A stretch of 64,000 nt of DNA from assembly GCF_014698965.1 (NCBI RefSeq), contig NZ_JACXAE010000050.1, positions 45,439-109,438 on the forward strand. Reading direction: 5' to 3'. Made by a program: the position numbers and the translations under genes. The notes under the pieces were generated by a model, which did no database searches, was not told the origin of the DNA, and saw only the letters and a list, made by a program, of their open reading frames with translations. The DNA comes from Iningainema tapete BLCC-T55 (GTDB lineage Bacteria; Cyanobacteriota; Cyanobacteriia; Cyanobacteriales; Nostocaceae). This document shows, in pieces, positions 33,475-42,236 of the stretch. Positions within the stretch are counted from its first letter, which is position 1, and each line of letters starts with the position of its first letter.

Positions 33475-35214
33475 CTAAAGCAAAAGTTGATATTTTTCTT
33501 GAGCTAAGCGGTAAAGGGGACGCCAAACCAGACGATTGGTAGTCACTACTAGCAAAGACATTACCCCTGTTGCTGCTAGAAGTAACGATAAATTACCTTT
33601 AGCTGTAGCTTGAGAAATTGTCGCTCCTAATCCATCTGTAGCAATCACTTGCCCTTGAAAGGTGACGTACTCGCTGACGATGCTAGCATTCCAAGCTCCA
33701 CCTACAGCAGTGATAATGCCTGTAATTAGGTAGGGGAAAATTGCTGGTAAAATTAAAGTCTGCCACCTTTGCCAACGTGATAATTTATAAACCCAAGCGG
33801 CTTCGAGTAAGTCTGAGGGAATTGACTGCGCCCCAGCTATGACATTAAATAGTAGATACCACATTGTCCCCAGCATCATCAAAGCAACGGAACCAATTTC
33901 TAAGCCACCAGCGATGCGGGTTAAAGCTAGTAATAGTATGGGAAACAAGGCTGTAGCGGGTACGGAAGCGGCAATTTGTACTATGGGTTGTAATACTTGC
34001 GCTAAGCGGGGATTACGACCGATCGCCACTCCTACTGGTACTGTCCATAATAAAGATAATACCAAAGCAATCGTTACTCGCAAAGCTGTGAACACAGCCC
34101 CAAATAATACTGTTTGCCAATCAGCCCAATTTAAAACTCGTAGCAGCAAGACTGCTTCCCAAGTTCCCCACAAAACAATAAAAGCAAAGCCACTGACAAA
34201 CACCCAATTAAATAAACTTGGCAGGTGAATGTTTCTTTGGGCGTTGACTGGTAAGGTGCGCACGGGAAACGCCCGAATTAATCCGTAGTCGAGGGCATTT
34301 TGGATGGGCTTGAATGCGCGATCGCTTATGATACGTAAAGTTGGGGATCGCCTTAATATATCCAACACTGATGATTGTGGTGTATTTTGCGCATCAACCA
34401 TCTGAAACTTAAATTTTTCTGCCCAAGCGATCAGTGGTCGCCACACCAAATAATCAATAATTATAATTACCCCTATCAGTACCACCAAGCCCCAAAAAAT
34501 TGCATGATAATCTCCTCGACTAGCTGCTGCTCCTAAAAAAGATCCCAACCCTGGTAAGCGAAAATCTTTACCCTCCAAAGTAAACGACTCAATCGCAATT
34601 AAAAAAAACCAACCCCCAGCTACTGACATCACACTATTCCATACCAAACCAATCACACCTGCGGGTAATTCCAAAGTCCAAAACCTTTGCCATAAATTCA
34701 GCCGATACACTCTTGCTGCTTCCAGCAATTCTGCGGGAATGCTACCCAAAGACTGGTAGAAACTAAATGTCATGTTCCATGTCATACCAGTAAATATCAG
34801 TAAAATTGCGGCTATTTCTATGCCAATACGTTGTCCGGGAAATAAAGCAATCAGCGCCAGCACAACACCAGGTAAAAACGATAACACTGGAATTGATTGT
34901 AGGATATCTAATAGAGGAATCAAAATGAGGGCGGCAATGCGCGATCGGTAAGCCGTGTAGGCATAAACTAAAGTAAACCCCAAAGATAAAAAATACGCCA
35001 AACCTATACGTACCAAAGTTTGAGCCGTATACCCAGGTAAAGCACTTAGTTCAGTAGAAATGACAAAATTAGGGTCAAAATTGCCACGGAAAGTAGCTGC
35101 TGTTCTGACAATTGCCACAATCAAGCTGATGATAGCAAGAATCAACAATCCATCTTGCCAAGTCCAATTTACACGACCAATAGTTTGATTTGCTGGAGTA
35201 AGAGGGCGAGTCAT
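33475..35214 (-). CDS. ABC transporter permease, two fused modules (NitT/TauT type)
   Basis: A 579-residue inner-membrane protein made of two binding-protein-dependent permease domains in tandem (about 20-270 and 330-575). Each carries an EAA-like loop (ELLEAARVYRLNLWQRFWTL; DLLEAAWVYKLSRWQRWQTL) that contacts the ATPase. The duplication means one chain could form the whole membrane channel. It is 13 bases downstream of the ATPase gene. The substrate is probably an anion or small organic compound (nitrate/sulfonate/bicarbonate-like family). No substrate-binding protein gene is adjacent. Confidence 0.92.
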   Translation of the reverse strand: MTRPLTPANQTIGRVNWTWQDGLLILAIISLIVAIVRTAATFRGNFDPNFVISTELSALPGYTAQTLVRIGLAYFLSLGFTLVYAYTAYRSRIAALILIPLLDILQSIPVLSFLPGVVLALIALFPGQRIGIEIAAILLIFTGMTWNMTFSFYQSLGSIPAELLEAARVYRLNLWQRFWTLELPAGVIGLVWNSVMSVAGGWFFLIAIESFTLEGKDFRLPGLGSFLGAAASRGDYHAIFWGLVVLIGVIIIIDYLVWRPLIAWAEKFKFQMVDAQNTPQSSVLDILRRSPTLRIISDRAFKPIQNALDYGLIRAFPVRTLPVNAQRNIHLPSLFNWVFVSGFAFIVLWGTWEAVLLLRVLNWADWQTVLFGAVFTALRVTIALVLSLLWTVPVGVAIGRNPRLAQVLQPIVQIAASVPATALFPILLLALTRIAGGLEIGSVALMMLGTMWYLLFNVIAGAQSIPSDLLEAAWVYKLSRWQRWQTLILPAIFPYLITGIITAVGGAWNASIVSEYVTFQGQVIATDGLGATISQATAKGNLSLLLAATGVMSLLVVTTNRLVWRPLYRLAQEKYQLLL

Positions 35215-35227
35215 AATAATTATTTTT

Positions 35228-36568
35228 CTAACTAACAGCTACGGGTTCACTGGTAACAGGTTGTTCTAGGAAAATTTGTCCTGCTGGTTCGTCGTAGCTG
35301 TATATTTCGGCATAACGTCCCCAATCAATGGCGGTTTTTAATTGTCGTTGGGCTTCTTCAGGACTAAAGTGATGTTCGAGAATATCTAAAACTAATTCTT
35401 CAGGAACACGTTGATTGCGTTTTGCTTGTAGGAGGCGATAAATTTGTTGGACTATGCGAAGACGTTCGAGTAGTTGTGTGCGCATAATTTGTTTACGCTG
35501 ATCGATTCCTCCTGCGATAAACTCTTGTCCAAGTGGAGTGAGGCTGATGTCACCTTCAGCAACCTCTACAAAATTCATTAATTTCGCTGCTTCAACAATA
35601 GGTAAAATGTCATCTACCTCAAGTTGTAATTCTTGCCCTAAACGATATAAATCTGTCTTGGGACGATCTTCCAATAGTTCGACAAGCCCAGCCATTGAGC
35701 CGATGCGGACTTGTGGTAAAGCTTGATATTTTGGTTCTGGTGCTGGTTGTTGGGTAGAAACTGTGGGTGGTGCTTCAATTTGCTCTAGGTCAGGATTGGT
35801 GATAATTTTGTAAACTTGATCTACTATGGCTTGGAAACTGGGGTGCTTGCGATCGCGATAATGAGGTAAAGTCACAGCGAAGTCAGAACGTATTCTCCCT
35901 GGGTTGCGCCCCAAAACAATAATTCTATCTGCCAGAATTACCGCCTCCTCAATCCCGTGGGTAACTATTAATACAGCTTGCGTAGGTATACGCCTGTCTA
36001 ACCACAAATCCAACAACTCAAAGCGCAAGTTTTCTGCCGTCAGCACATCCAAAGCAGAAAAAGGCTCATCCATACATAATAATTCTGGTTCCACCGCTAA
36101 AGCTCTAGCAAATCCCACCCGTTGACGCATTCCACCAGAAAGTTCTTTAGGATAAGCATTTTCAAACCCGTCCAAACCGATAATATCAATCATCCGTGTC
36201 GCTTTTTGTCGGCGGGAATCTGAGGGTTCTCCCTTCGCCTTTAAACCTAGTTCCACATTCTCCAGTACAGTCAACCAAGGATAAAGGGCAAAACTTTGGA
36301 AAACGATCGCTACTCCAGGATTAAGTCCTACCATCGGTTGGTTATGATAAAGAATTTGACCTTCAGTTGGTGGAATTAATCCAGCAATCATCCTCATTAA
36401 GGTAGATTTTCCCGAACCCGAAGGACCTAGCAAAGCCACTATTTCCCCTGAACGTAATTCCAGGTTAATATTTTCTATGATGACGATTTGCTGACCATTG
36501 GGCTGCCGATAAGATTTACTGACACCTTGTAGGGCAATAAGGTGTTCAGTTGCTGTTTTGAGCGCCAC
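35228..36568 (-). CDS. ABC transporter ATP-binding protein with AAA-associated C-terminal domain
   Basis: A 446-residue protein. The ABC domain (1-260) has Walker [16 protein letters not shown], signature LSGGMRQRVGFARAL, Walker B LLCMDEPFSALDVL and the switch histidine in IVTHGIEEAV. The C-terminal 150 residues (LGQEFIAGGIDQRKQIMRTQ, then VLDILEHHFSPEEAQRQLKT) match the AAA-associated domain found on nitrate/sulfonate/bicarbonate-family ATPases, probably regulatory. It starts at GTG 36568 with AGAGGGA upstream and is first in a two-gene operon. Confidence 0.92.
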   Translation of the reverse strand: MALKTATEHLIALQGVSKSYRQPNGQQIVIIENINLELRSGEIVALLGPSGSGKSTLMRMIAGLIPPTEGQILYHNQPMVGLNPGVAIVFQSFALYPWLTVLENVELGLKAKGEPSDSRRQKATRMIDIIGLDGFENAYPKELSGGMRQRVGFARALAVEPELLCMDEPFSALDVLTAENLRFELLDLWLDRRIPTQAVLIVTHGIEEAVILADRIIVLGRNPGRIRSDFAVTLPHYRDRKHPSFQAIVDQVYKIITNPDLEQIEAPPTVSTQQPAPEPKYQALPQVRIGSMAGLVELLEDRPKTDLYRLGQELQLEVDDILPIVEAAKLMNFVEVAEGDISLTPLGQEFIAGGIDQRKQIMRTQLLERLRIVQQIYRLLQAKRNQRVPEELVLDILEHHFSPEEAQRQLKTAIDWGRYAEIYSYDEPAGQIFLEQPVTSEPVAVS

Positions 36569-36668
36569 GGCTAGTCCCTCTATACTGATAAATACACTCC
36601 TATGCAGATGTTATCTTATCAGGGAAAGGGTATTTGGGTATAGAGGATTTGCATAGCTGCCTTTTTTC

Positions 36669-37526
36669 CTAAACCATCTGCCTTCTGCTGTGTGCTCTTT
36701 GCCTTTCTTCCGTCAAGTAATCGCTCACATAGTTAAAACATTTCCTTAACTCAATAGCTGCTTGAGGCGACACTCGCTCTTGTGATTCCCAATCGCTGAC
36801 TTGTTTCGTAATTAAATCAAATGCTTGCAAATATATTTCTACTGGTGGATGTTGGTGGGTAACTACTTGTTGATACAATAATTTCGGCTCTATACCATTT
36901 TCTAAGCAATGTCCCAGCAACTTTAAATATTGACGGATGTTACGGTTAAATTCTTCTGTGTGGGTATCATAGGGATTCAATAAGCTCACAGATAACATCT
37001 GCGCTAATTCTGCCCGATGAGCCAATAACCACTTTCCGGCTTCTAAGGATGCTATTCTTTGTAATTCTAGTTGTGGAAGTGATGAAGTTAAACTCTCTAA
37101 TTGTCTGAGCGTTTGTTGCAGTCTTGATTGAATCTCTGTAGCGCTATGCTCATGTATACCCTGTTGTTTATCTTCTAGTTCGCGCTGCAAAACTTCAACT
37201 GTAGGTTTGAGGATTTGACTGATATTAACTGTCTTTTGAATGTCTTCCTCTTGGTTGGGCAGATTAGATTTGATATTTTCTATTTGAGTTTTTGTTTCCT
37301 CTTTAAATTGCTCAAGCTGTTGTTGCAATTGTCCAATCATTAACTCCAAACGTTTTTCAACTTTCAGTATATCTTTATACATATACTGTTCAAGTTGGTA
37401 GACTTTTTCTTGCAGTGGTTTGGTGTTTTTTCTATATAACCAAGGACCGATGATAAATTCAACAAGTTCTTGCAAAATTCTGTTAATCCTTGGCAACACC
37501 CTGATTTTATCGGCTTTCTGCGCCAT
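36669..37526 (-). CDS. Hypothetical coiled-coil protein
   Basis: A 285-residue soluble protein of unknown function. Residues about 35-100 form a predicted coiled coil (KVYQLEQYMYKDILKVEKRL; IGQLQQQLEQFKEETKTQIE) and the C-terminal half is helical (LQRIASLEAGKWLLAHRAEL; YLKLLGHCLENGIEPKLLYQ). The ATG at 37526 with GGGGAAG six bases upstream is preferred to TTG 37541. It is read in the same direction as the ABC genes but lies 100 bases upstream of them. No catalytic motif is seen. Confidence 0.7.
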   Translation of the reverse strand: MAQKADKIRVLPRINRILQELVEFIIGPWLYRKNTKPLQEKVYQLEQYMYKDILKVEKRLELMIGQLQQQLEQFKEETKTQIENIKSNLPNQEEDIQKTVNISQILKPTVEVLQRELEDKQQGIHEHSATEIQSRLQQTLRQLESLTSSLPQLELQRIASLEAGKWLLAHRAELAQMLSVSLLNPYDTHTEEFNRNIRQYLKLLGHCLENGIEPKLLYQQVVTHQHPPVEIYLQAFDLITKQVSDWESQERVSPQAAIELRKCFNYVSDYLTEERQRAHSRRQMV

Positions 37527-37933
37527 TAATTTCTTCCCCAAAAATTACTACTTATCTAGCGGTGACATTACAACTGACTTGTCAAAATTTTTTACTTGCC
37601 TTTATGGAAAGATGATTATAAGCTAAGTTATATTTAGAGTGTATAATTAAGAATACAGCATTATTTGACTTTTTTTTATCAAATAAATAATAATTTTTGG
37701 TCAGTTTTATGAAGCAAGACTAACTGAGAAGATGCTCAAGAACGTTGCACCCTCTGGCGGTAAGTAAATGATGAGTTAAGTGGGAAAACCGTACTTAAGA
37801 GGAGCGTTATTTCTACAAGATGAATCTTTGGTAAGGTAGATAAAATCAAATTATAAATCTATTTATCACAGAATCAAAAGGTAAAAAGGCAAGAGTTAGA
37901 AGAAAAACACTCATTAGGTAAGGAGAGTTATCT
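37527..37933. other. Divergent intergenic region, 407 bases
   Basis: It lies between two divergently read genes. It is AT-rich, with a run of seven Ts at 37671 and an AGGAGAG ribosome-binding site for the downstream gene at 37921. No further gene, repeat or clear promoter pair was recognised. Confidence 0.4.
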
Positions 37934-38338
37934 ATGACATACGATGCAGGTAATGGCGAAAACTTGGTAGTCGTTCAAGTCAGCCCACAAACTAATGAAG
38001 TAGTGGAAAGGGAAATGGCTGGCGAAACTGATGAGGTGAAGCAAGAAACCAAGGCGCTGATTGAAGCAATTAGAAGACGCGCCCAATCGGAGGCAGAATC
38101 GGCAGGTACGTTGACTTTGGAAACTTATTTAAATGCGGTACGTCGAGCACGGGAAGCGATTGAAGGCGATAAAATAATAGAGCGCGATCGCTTGGAACGT
38201 TCATGGTTAAATATCCAAGAGGAAGCAGAGCGCAACTGGTATCTACTAGTTAAAGAAGTATCACAATTAGGCGATCGCTTTCAAGATGCAGCTAAAGCGG
38301 CTTGGGATGCATTCACCGCTCCTCGTCCCAATTCTTAA
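37934..38338 (+). CDS. Conserved-looking hypothetical protein, 134 residues
   Basis: An acidic, mainly helical protein (TDEVKQETKALIEAIRRRAQ; TYLNAVRRAREAIEGDKI; LVKEVSQLGDRFQDAAKAAW). It ends in a short flexible tail. From memory, similar proteins are annotated as hypothetical in many cyanobacteria. The strong AGGAGAG site and even codon use support expression. It has no cysteine, signal peptide or membrane segment. Confidence 0.72.
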   Translation: MTYDAGNGENLVVVQVSPQTNEVVEREMAGETDEVKQETKALIEAIRRRAQSEAESAGTLTLETYLNAVRRAREAIEGDKIIERDRLERSWLNIQEEAERNWYLLVKEVSQLGDRFQDAAKAAWDAFTAPRPNS

Positions 38339-38352
38339 TTTTTGTTGAAATC

Positions 38353-38379
38353 TAGAGACGTTCCGGCGGAACGTCTCTA
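38353..38379. repeat. TAGAGACG palindrome
   Basis: TAGAGACGTTCC and GGAACGTCTCTA are perfect 12-base arms around GGC, 15 bases after a stop codon. Relatives lie at 40279 and 61741. Possible 3'-end hairpin for the upstream gene, without a U-tract. Confidence 0.8.
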
Positions 38380-38493
38380 CGGGCGGGTTTGGATTTATTG
38401 TTTTCTTAAAACGGAATTACTATATTAACAGTTGATGCTAGATAATGGGAGAGATTTAAGAGCAGTCTCTAGCATCAACTAGAATTAGTACCT

Positions 38494-40281
38494 ATGCGAA
38501 CTTACTATTGCGGCGAACTCCGAAAAGAACACATTGGAGAAACTGTCACATTATATGGATGGGTAGACCGTCGCCGTGACCACGGAGGCGTGATATTTTT
38601 AGATTTACGCGATCGCTCTGGCATTGTTCAAGTTGTCAGCGATCCCCAGCGTACTCCAGATTCCTACACCCAAGCAAACACTCTGCGGAATGAATACGTT
38701 GTGGAAATCATTGGCAGGGTAACGCAGCGCCCGGAAGAATCTCTCAATGCTCGCATCCCTAGCGGGTTTGTGGAAATTTACGCCGATAAAATTGAAATAC
38801 TCAACGCTGTTAATAAACAGCTACCGTTTCAGGTATCTACTTTTGATCATGAGACAGTCAGAGAAGACTTGCGGTTGAAGTATCGTTATTTGGATTTACG
38901 ACGCGATCGCATGGCACGTAATTTACAATTACGTCATCAAGTTGTTAAAGCTATCCGCCGCTACTTGGAAGATGTGGAAGGGTTCATGGAAATTGAAACT
39001 CCTGTTCTTACTCGTTCGACTCCTGAAGGAGCGCGGGATTACATTCTTCCCAGTCGCGTTAACCCTAGTGAGTGGTTTGCCCTACCACAATCACCTCAGA
39101 TATTTAAACAGTTGTTGATGGTGTCAGGTTTTGACAGGTACTATCAAATCGCTCGTTGCTTCCGCGATGAAGATTTACGTGCTGACAGACAACCGGAGTT
39201 TACTCAGTTGGACATGGAAATGAGCTTCATGTCTCAAGAGGAAATTTTTGCACTGAGTGAACGGTTAGTTTATCACATTTTTAAAACAGTTAAGGGAATT
39301 GAGTTAAACCTTCCTTTTCCTCGTCTCACCTACGAGTACGCGATGGAGCGTTATGGGAGTGATAAACCAGATACGCGATTTGGTTTGGAGCTAGTTAATG
39401 TTTCAGATGTTGTGAAAGACTGTGGTTTTAAAGTCTTTCGAGAAGCGATTGCTAGTGGTGGGATCGTCAAAATTCTCCCGATCCCCAATGGTAATGATCT
39501 CATTTCTAATGTGAGAATTAAACCCGGTGGTGACTTGTTTAAAGAGGCAAGCGAAGGTGGCGCTAAGGGTTTAGCTTATATCAGAGTTAGAGATGATGGT
39601 GAAATTGATACCATTGGGGCGATTAAAGATAACTTGAGTGAAGCACAAAAACAGGAGATTCTCAGCCGTACAGGTGCAAAACCCGGTCATTTGTTGTTAT
39701 TTGGAGCAGCGGATGCAACAACTGTCAATAAGACTTTAGATAGATTGAGGCAGGCGATCGGCAAAGAATTGGGGTTAATTGATGCAGAGAAAGTTAACTT
39801 GCTGTGGATTACAGAATTCCCCATGTTTGAGTGGAATGCTACTGAACATCGGTTAGATGCACTCCATCACCCATTTACTGCTCCCCACCCAGATGACATT
39901 AATGACCTCAAAACTGCCAGAGCGCAAGCTTATGATTTAGTTTACAACGGGTTTGAGATTGTTAGTGGTAGCCTACGGATTTATCAACCAGAATTACAAC
40001 GACAAGTGTTTGAGACAATTGGCATCTCTGTTGAGGAAGCTTATAAGAAGTTTGGATTTCTGCTGGAGGCGTTTGAGTACGGTGTTCCTCCCCACGGTGG
40101 GCTAGCTTACGGTTTAGATCGATTGGTGATGTTGTTGGCTGGGGAAGAGTCAATTAGAGATGTGATTGCTTTTCCCAAGACACAGCAAGCCCGTTGCTTG
40201 TTAACAGATGCACCTTCCAAGGTAGATGACAAGCAGCTCAAAGAGCTACACGTTGCATCTACATATAAGCCAAAGTTGTAG
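38494..40281 (+). CDS. aspS: Aspartyl-tRNA synthetase
   Basis: A 595-residue bacterial-type class II synthetase. The N-terminal OB fold binds the anticodon ([20 protein letters not shown]). Class II motif 2 is [20 protein letters not shown], and motif 3 is [15 protein letters not shown] near the C terminus. The GAD insertion domain is present in the middle (about 300-420). Length is normal for the bacterial form. The stop codon TAG is the first three bases of a TAGAGACG repeat. Confidence 0.97.
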   Translation: MRTYYCGELRKEHIGETVTLYGWVDRRRDHGGVIFLDLRDRSGIVQVVSDPQRTPDSYTQANTLRNEYVVEIIGRVTQRPEESLNARIPSGFVEIYADKIEILNAVNKQLPFQVSTFDHETVREDLRLKYRYLDLRRDRMARNLQLRHQVVKAIRRYLEDVEGFMEIETPVLTRSTPEGARDYILPSRVNPSEWFALPQSPQIFKQLLMVSGFDRYYQIARCFRDEDLRADRQPEFTQLDMEMSFMSQEEIFALSERLVYHIFKTVKGIELNLPFPRLTYEYAMERYGSDKPDTRFGLELVNVSDVVKDCGFKVFREAIASGGIVKILPIPNGNDLISNVRIKPGGDLFKEASEGGAKGLAYIRVRDDGEIDTIGAIKDNLSEAQKQEILSRTGAKPGHLLLFGAADATTVNKTLDRLRQAIGKELGLIDAEKVNLLWITEFPMFEWNATEHRLDALHHPFTAPHPDDINDLKTARAQAYDLVYNGFEIVSGSLRIYQPELQRQVFETIGISVEEAYKKFGFLLEAFEYGVPPHGGLAYGLDRLVMLLAGEESIRDVIAFPKTQQARCLLTDAPSKVDDKQLKELHVASTYKPKL

Positions 40282-40349
40282 AGACGCAAAATTTCGCGTT
40301 TCATGTGTAACACACTCACGGTAGGGGCAGAACAATGTTATGTCCCTAC
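40279..40349. repeat. Two small palindromes after aspS
   Basis: TAGAGACGC...GCGTTTC at 40279-40302 is a degenerate TAGAGACG hairpin beginning at the aspS stop codon. GTAGGGGCA and TGTCCCTAC at 40321-40349 form a second near-palindrome with an 11-base loop. Either may act as a transcript 3' end. Confidence 0.6.
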
Positions 40350-40610
40350 TAAAATTAAATCGTTTTTTAAAATCAATTTTTTAATCTTTTGACAGTTGCC
40401 AAAATTGAATTCTTTGACTGCTGTCAACTACCATTAGATTTATTTTTTTACTTTATAAATATTGTTACACGTGTAATTAATTATAAAGCTTATAGTACAG
40501 GGATCAAAGCCTTTTTTTTAAAGATAGTATCAAGACAACAGATTTGTTTAAAGTAAATATGAAGACAAAATCTGAGTAGTATTAAGTTATTAATTTGTTA
40601 CGGATTTAAA

Positions 40611-40656
40611 GTAATATAATATACACCATTTAATGAAATGGTATATATTATATTAC
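40611..40656. repeat. Long AT-rich hairpin, 21-base arms
   Basis: GTAATATAATATACACCATTT is followed by AATG and then AAATGGTATATATTATATTAC, a reverse complement with a single mismatch. A T-rich stretch (TTTGTTTTTTTA) follows on the plus strand. It could be a terminator, a cruciform-forming site or the remnant of a small mobile element; no second copy was seen. Confidence 0.75.
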
Positions 40657-41018
40657 TTTGTTTTTTTATACATGTATGCTTAAATTCTTAACAGGTAATT
40701 GTTTTATTAAATTACGTACTTGAAAAATAAGTATATTTGTTTATACATATAAATTATGTATTTATCAAGCACTTATAATGTTATTTTACCAAATTAGATT
40801 GCTTATCTACTTATGATTACATAGATAATAAGAAGGTATTACCCAGAAATATAAGCGTAAGTGAAGTAAAGATAACTATATAATTACACAAACAAATACA
40901 TACAAATTTAAGAATCTATGATAAGCTTTTCGGTATATCCTACAAAAAGAGGATAAGTTTCAGGGAGGGAAAGTATTTCTGTTAGTTTTCATAAAAACTA
41001 CAAGTAGAGAGCTTAGTT

Positions 41019-41126
41019 ATGACCACAAACGTGAAAGAGATACAAAATCAAGCTAAAGAAGTATTGTTGTTCATGATAGAGATTGTGTTCCTACATAAGT
41101 GTAAAGTTCCCAAGAAAAACAACTAA
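41019..41126 (+). CDS. Possible very small protein, 35 residues
   Basis: ATG 41019 opens a frame encoding MTTNVKEIQNQAKEVLLFMI and a short basic tail ending KVPKKNN. The middle (VLLFMIEIVFL) is hydrophobic enough for a membrane-associated helix. The ribosome-binding site is weak (AGAGAG), and no homologue is known to me. It may be a chance frame or a gene remnant. Confidence 0.25.
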   Translation: MTTNVKEIQNQAKEVLLFMIEIVFLHKCKVPKKNN

Positions 41127-41380
41127 TGCTTGATATTGTCGCTAATATAGTTTTGTGGAGTTAACTGACAGCTTTTGCTGTGATTCCAATTTTAAAAATC
41201 ACATCACAACCAATCATTTGACCAAAACTGAATATTTGATTATATTGGAATATTGTTGATACATGATGGAGTTGGGCTTCGATGGTCTATTTGATCTCAG
41301 TCCCTCCAAGGTAACCTTCTGTTGACGGTATTTATTACCAAAAAAAGAAGGTCGAATTGCAGAGAAGGTGTATCTAAAAT

Positions 41381-41417
41381 TAGGAGTTAGGAGTAAGGAG
41401 TCAGAAGTCAGAAGTCA
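41381..41417. repeat. Heptamer tandem repeat
   Basis: A degenerate run of TAGGAGT / AAGGAGT / CAGAAGT units, the same family as 26803-26822. Confidence 0.7.
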
Positions 41418-41439
41418 CCGAATCAGGAGAAATAAGGTT

Positions 41440-41530
41440 TAAGCTAATCGTCATTCATTTTTCAAAAGTAACTTGTTCGTAGTAAGGGCTAAAGCCTTTT
41501 CTTTATGCAACTTAAATGCTCATTAGCTTA
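41440..41530. mobile_element. 91-bp MITE, copy 2
   Basis: This is a full-length inverted copy of the element at 1426-1516, with the same length and about nine differences. Ends read TAAGCTAATCGTCATT and AATGCTCATTAGCTTA. TA flanks both sides. Confidence 0.88.
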
Positions 41531-41746
41531 GTACTCTTTCCTACCTTCACAATCATCAGGATTTTCAGATAACTTTAAGTGGTGTCAATCCTAAAACCTT
41601 CATTAACAATAGTAGGGTGGGCATTGTCCACGAACATTAAACAAGTAATTACTTTAATTAAATAGTTTTTTAGGAATTAGGCTAAGCTTTGTGCTTGGCT
41701 CTAATTCCCAATCGCGAAATATTTATTTTGGGTGGCACATTTACCA

Positions 41747-42187
41747 ATGAGGAAAATAGAATTGCAAAAAAGGTGCGATCGCAATCGAAAGCGTTCAAAG
41801 CGTCGGGCTATTTACTGTCCAATTCATGGATGCTATCTCCATAGTGTGAGTCAAAAGTATCCATTGTTTGCCAATCACGCAGGGCAACTCCAACAACGAG
41901 GAATGAGCCGTCAGAATGCCTTGATTTTAGTAGCAGCAAAAACAGCAGTGCCGATAGAAGGTGAATGGTTAGAAGCTTTTTGGTGTGATGAGTGCGACGA
42001 AACGAAGTGGTATCACGTAAAGAAGTATGATACGACTTATAAAGTGTCATTAGCAGCACCAGAACTTTGGCAACAGGCGATTGGGGTAATTGATCCCGAC
42101 GGTAATCCAACTGTGGGCGAGTTTACTCGTAGACATGCAAGGATGGTGAGTTATAACGGTAGCAAAGATTTTCGGTTTCATGGTTAA
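41747..42187 (+). CDS. Hypothetical protein with a possible zinc site
   Basis: About 146 residues. A very basic N terminus (MRKIELQKRCDRNRKRSKRR) is followed by CPIHGCYLHS and later WCDECDETKWYHV, so two Cys/His clusters could bind zinc. The C terminus (VGEFTRRHARMVSYNG) is basic. From memory similar proteins occur widely in Nostocales without a known role. ATG 41747 is preferred to GTG 41732. It lies 49 bases before the locus B kinase gene, so the two may share a transcript. Confidence 0.72.
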   Translation: MRKIELQKRCDRNRKRSKRRAIYCPIHGCYLHSVSQKYPLFANHAGQLQQRGMSRQNALILVAAKTAVPIEGEWLEAFWCDECDETKWYHVKKYDTTYKVSLAAPELWQQAIGVIDPDGNPTVGEFTRRHARMVSYNGSKDFRFHG

Positions 42188-42236
42188 GCCAGTTGAGTTG
42201 TAATTTAAAGTACAAATACGATCAATATCTGCCATA

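Larger units (their letters stand above)
40350..41746. other. Repeat-rich gap of about 1.4 kb
   Basis: No ordinary gene is supported. The gap holds a long AT-rich hairpin (40611-40656), a possible 35-codon frame (41019), heptamer tandem repeats (41381-41417), a full MITE copy (41440-41530) and a degenerate GGGTGGGCATTGTCCAC palindrome near 41614. The remainder is AT-rich and featureless to my reading. It separates aspS from polysaccharide locus B and its leading hypothetical gene. Confidence 0.6.

Noticed and set aside
33839..34228. Plus-strand frame of 129 codons opposite the permease gene
   Set aside because: Antisense shadow of a membrane protein gene; no ribosome-binding site or recognisable motif.
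26803..41417. Heptamer tandem repeats as a CRISPR array
   Set aside because: Units are seven bases with no spacers; they are ordinary tandem repeats and no cas gene is present.
40350..41746. tRNA or rRNA gene in the long gap
   Set aside because: No T-loop (GGTTCGAATCC-like) sequence or cloverleaf arms could be found.
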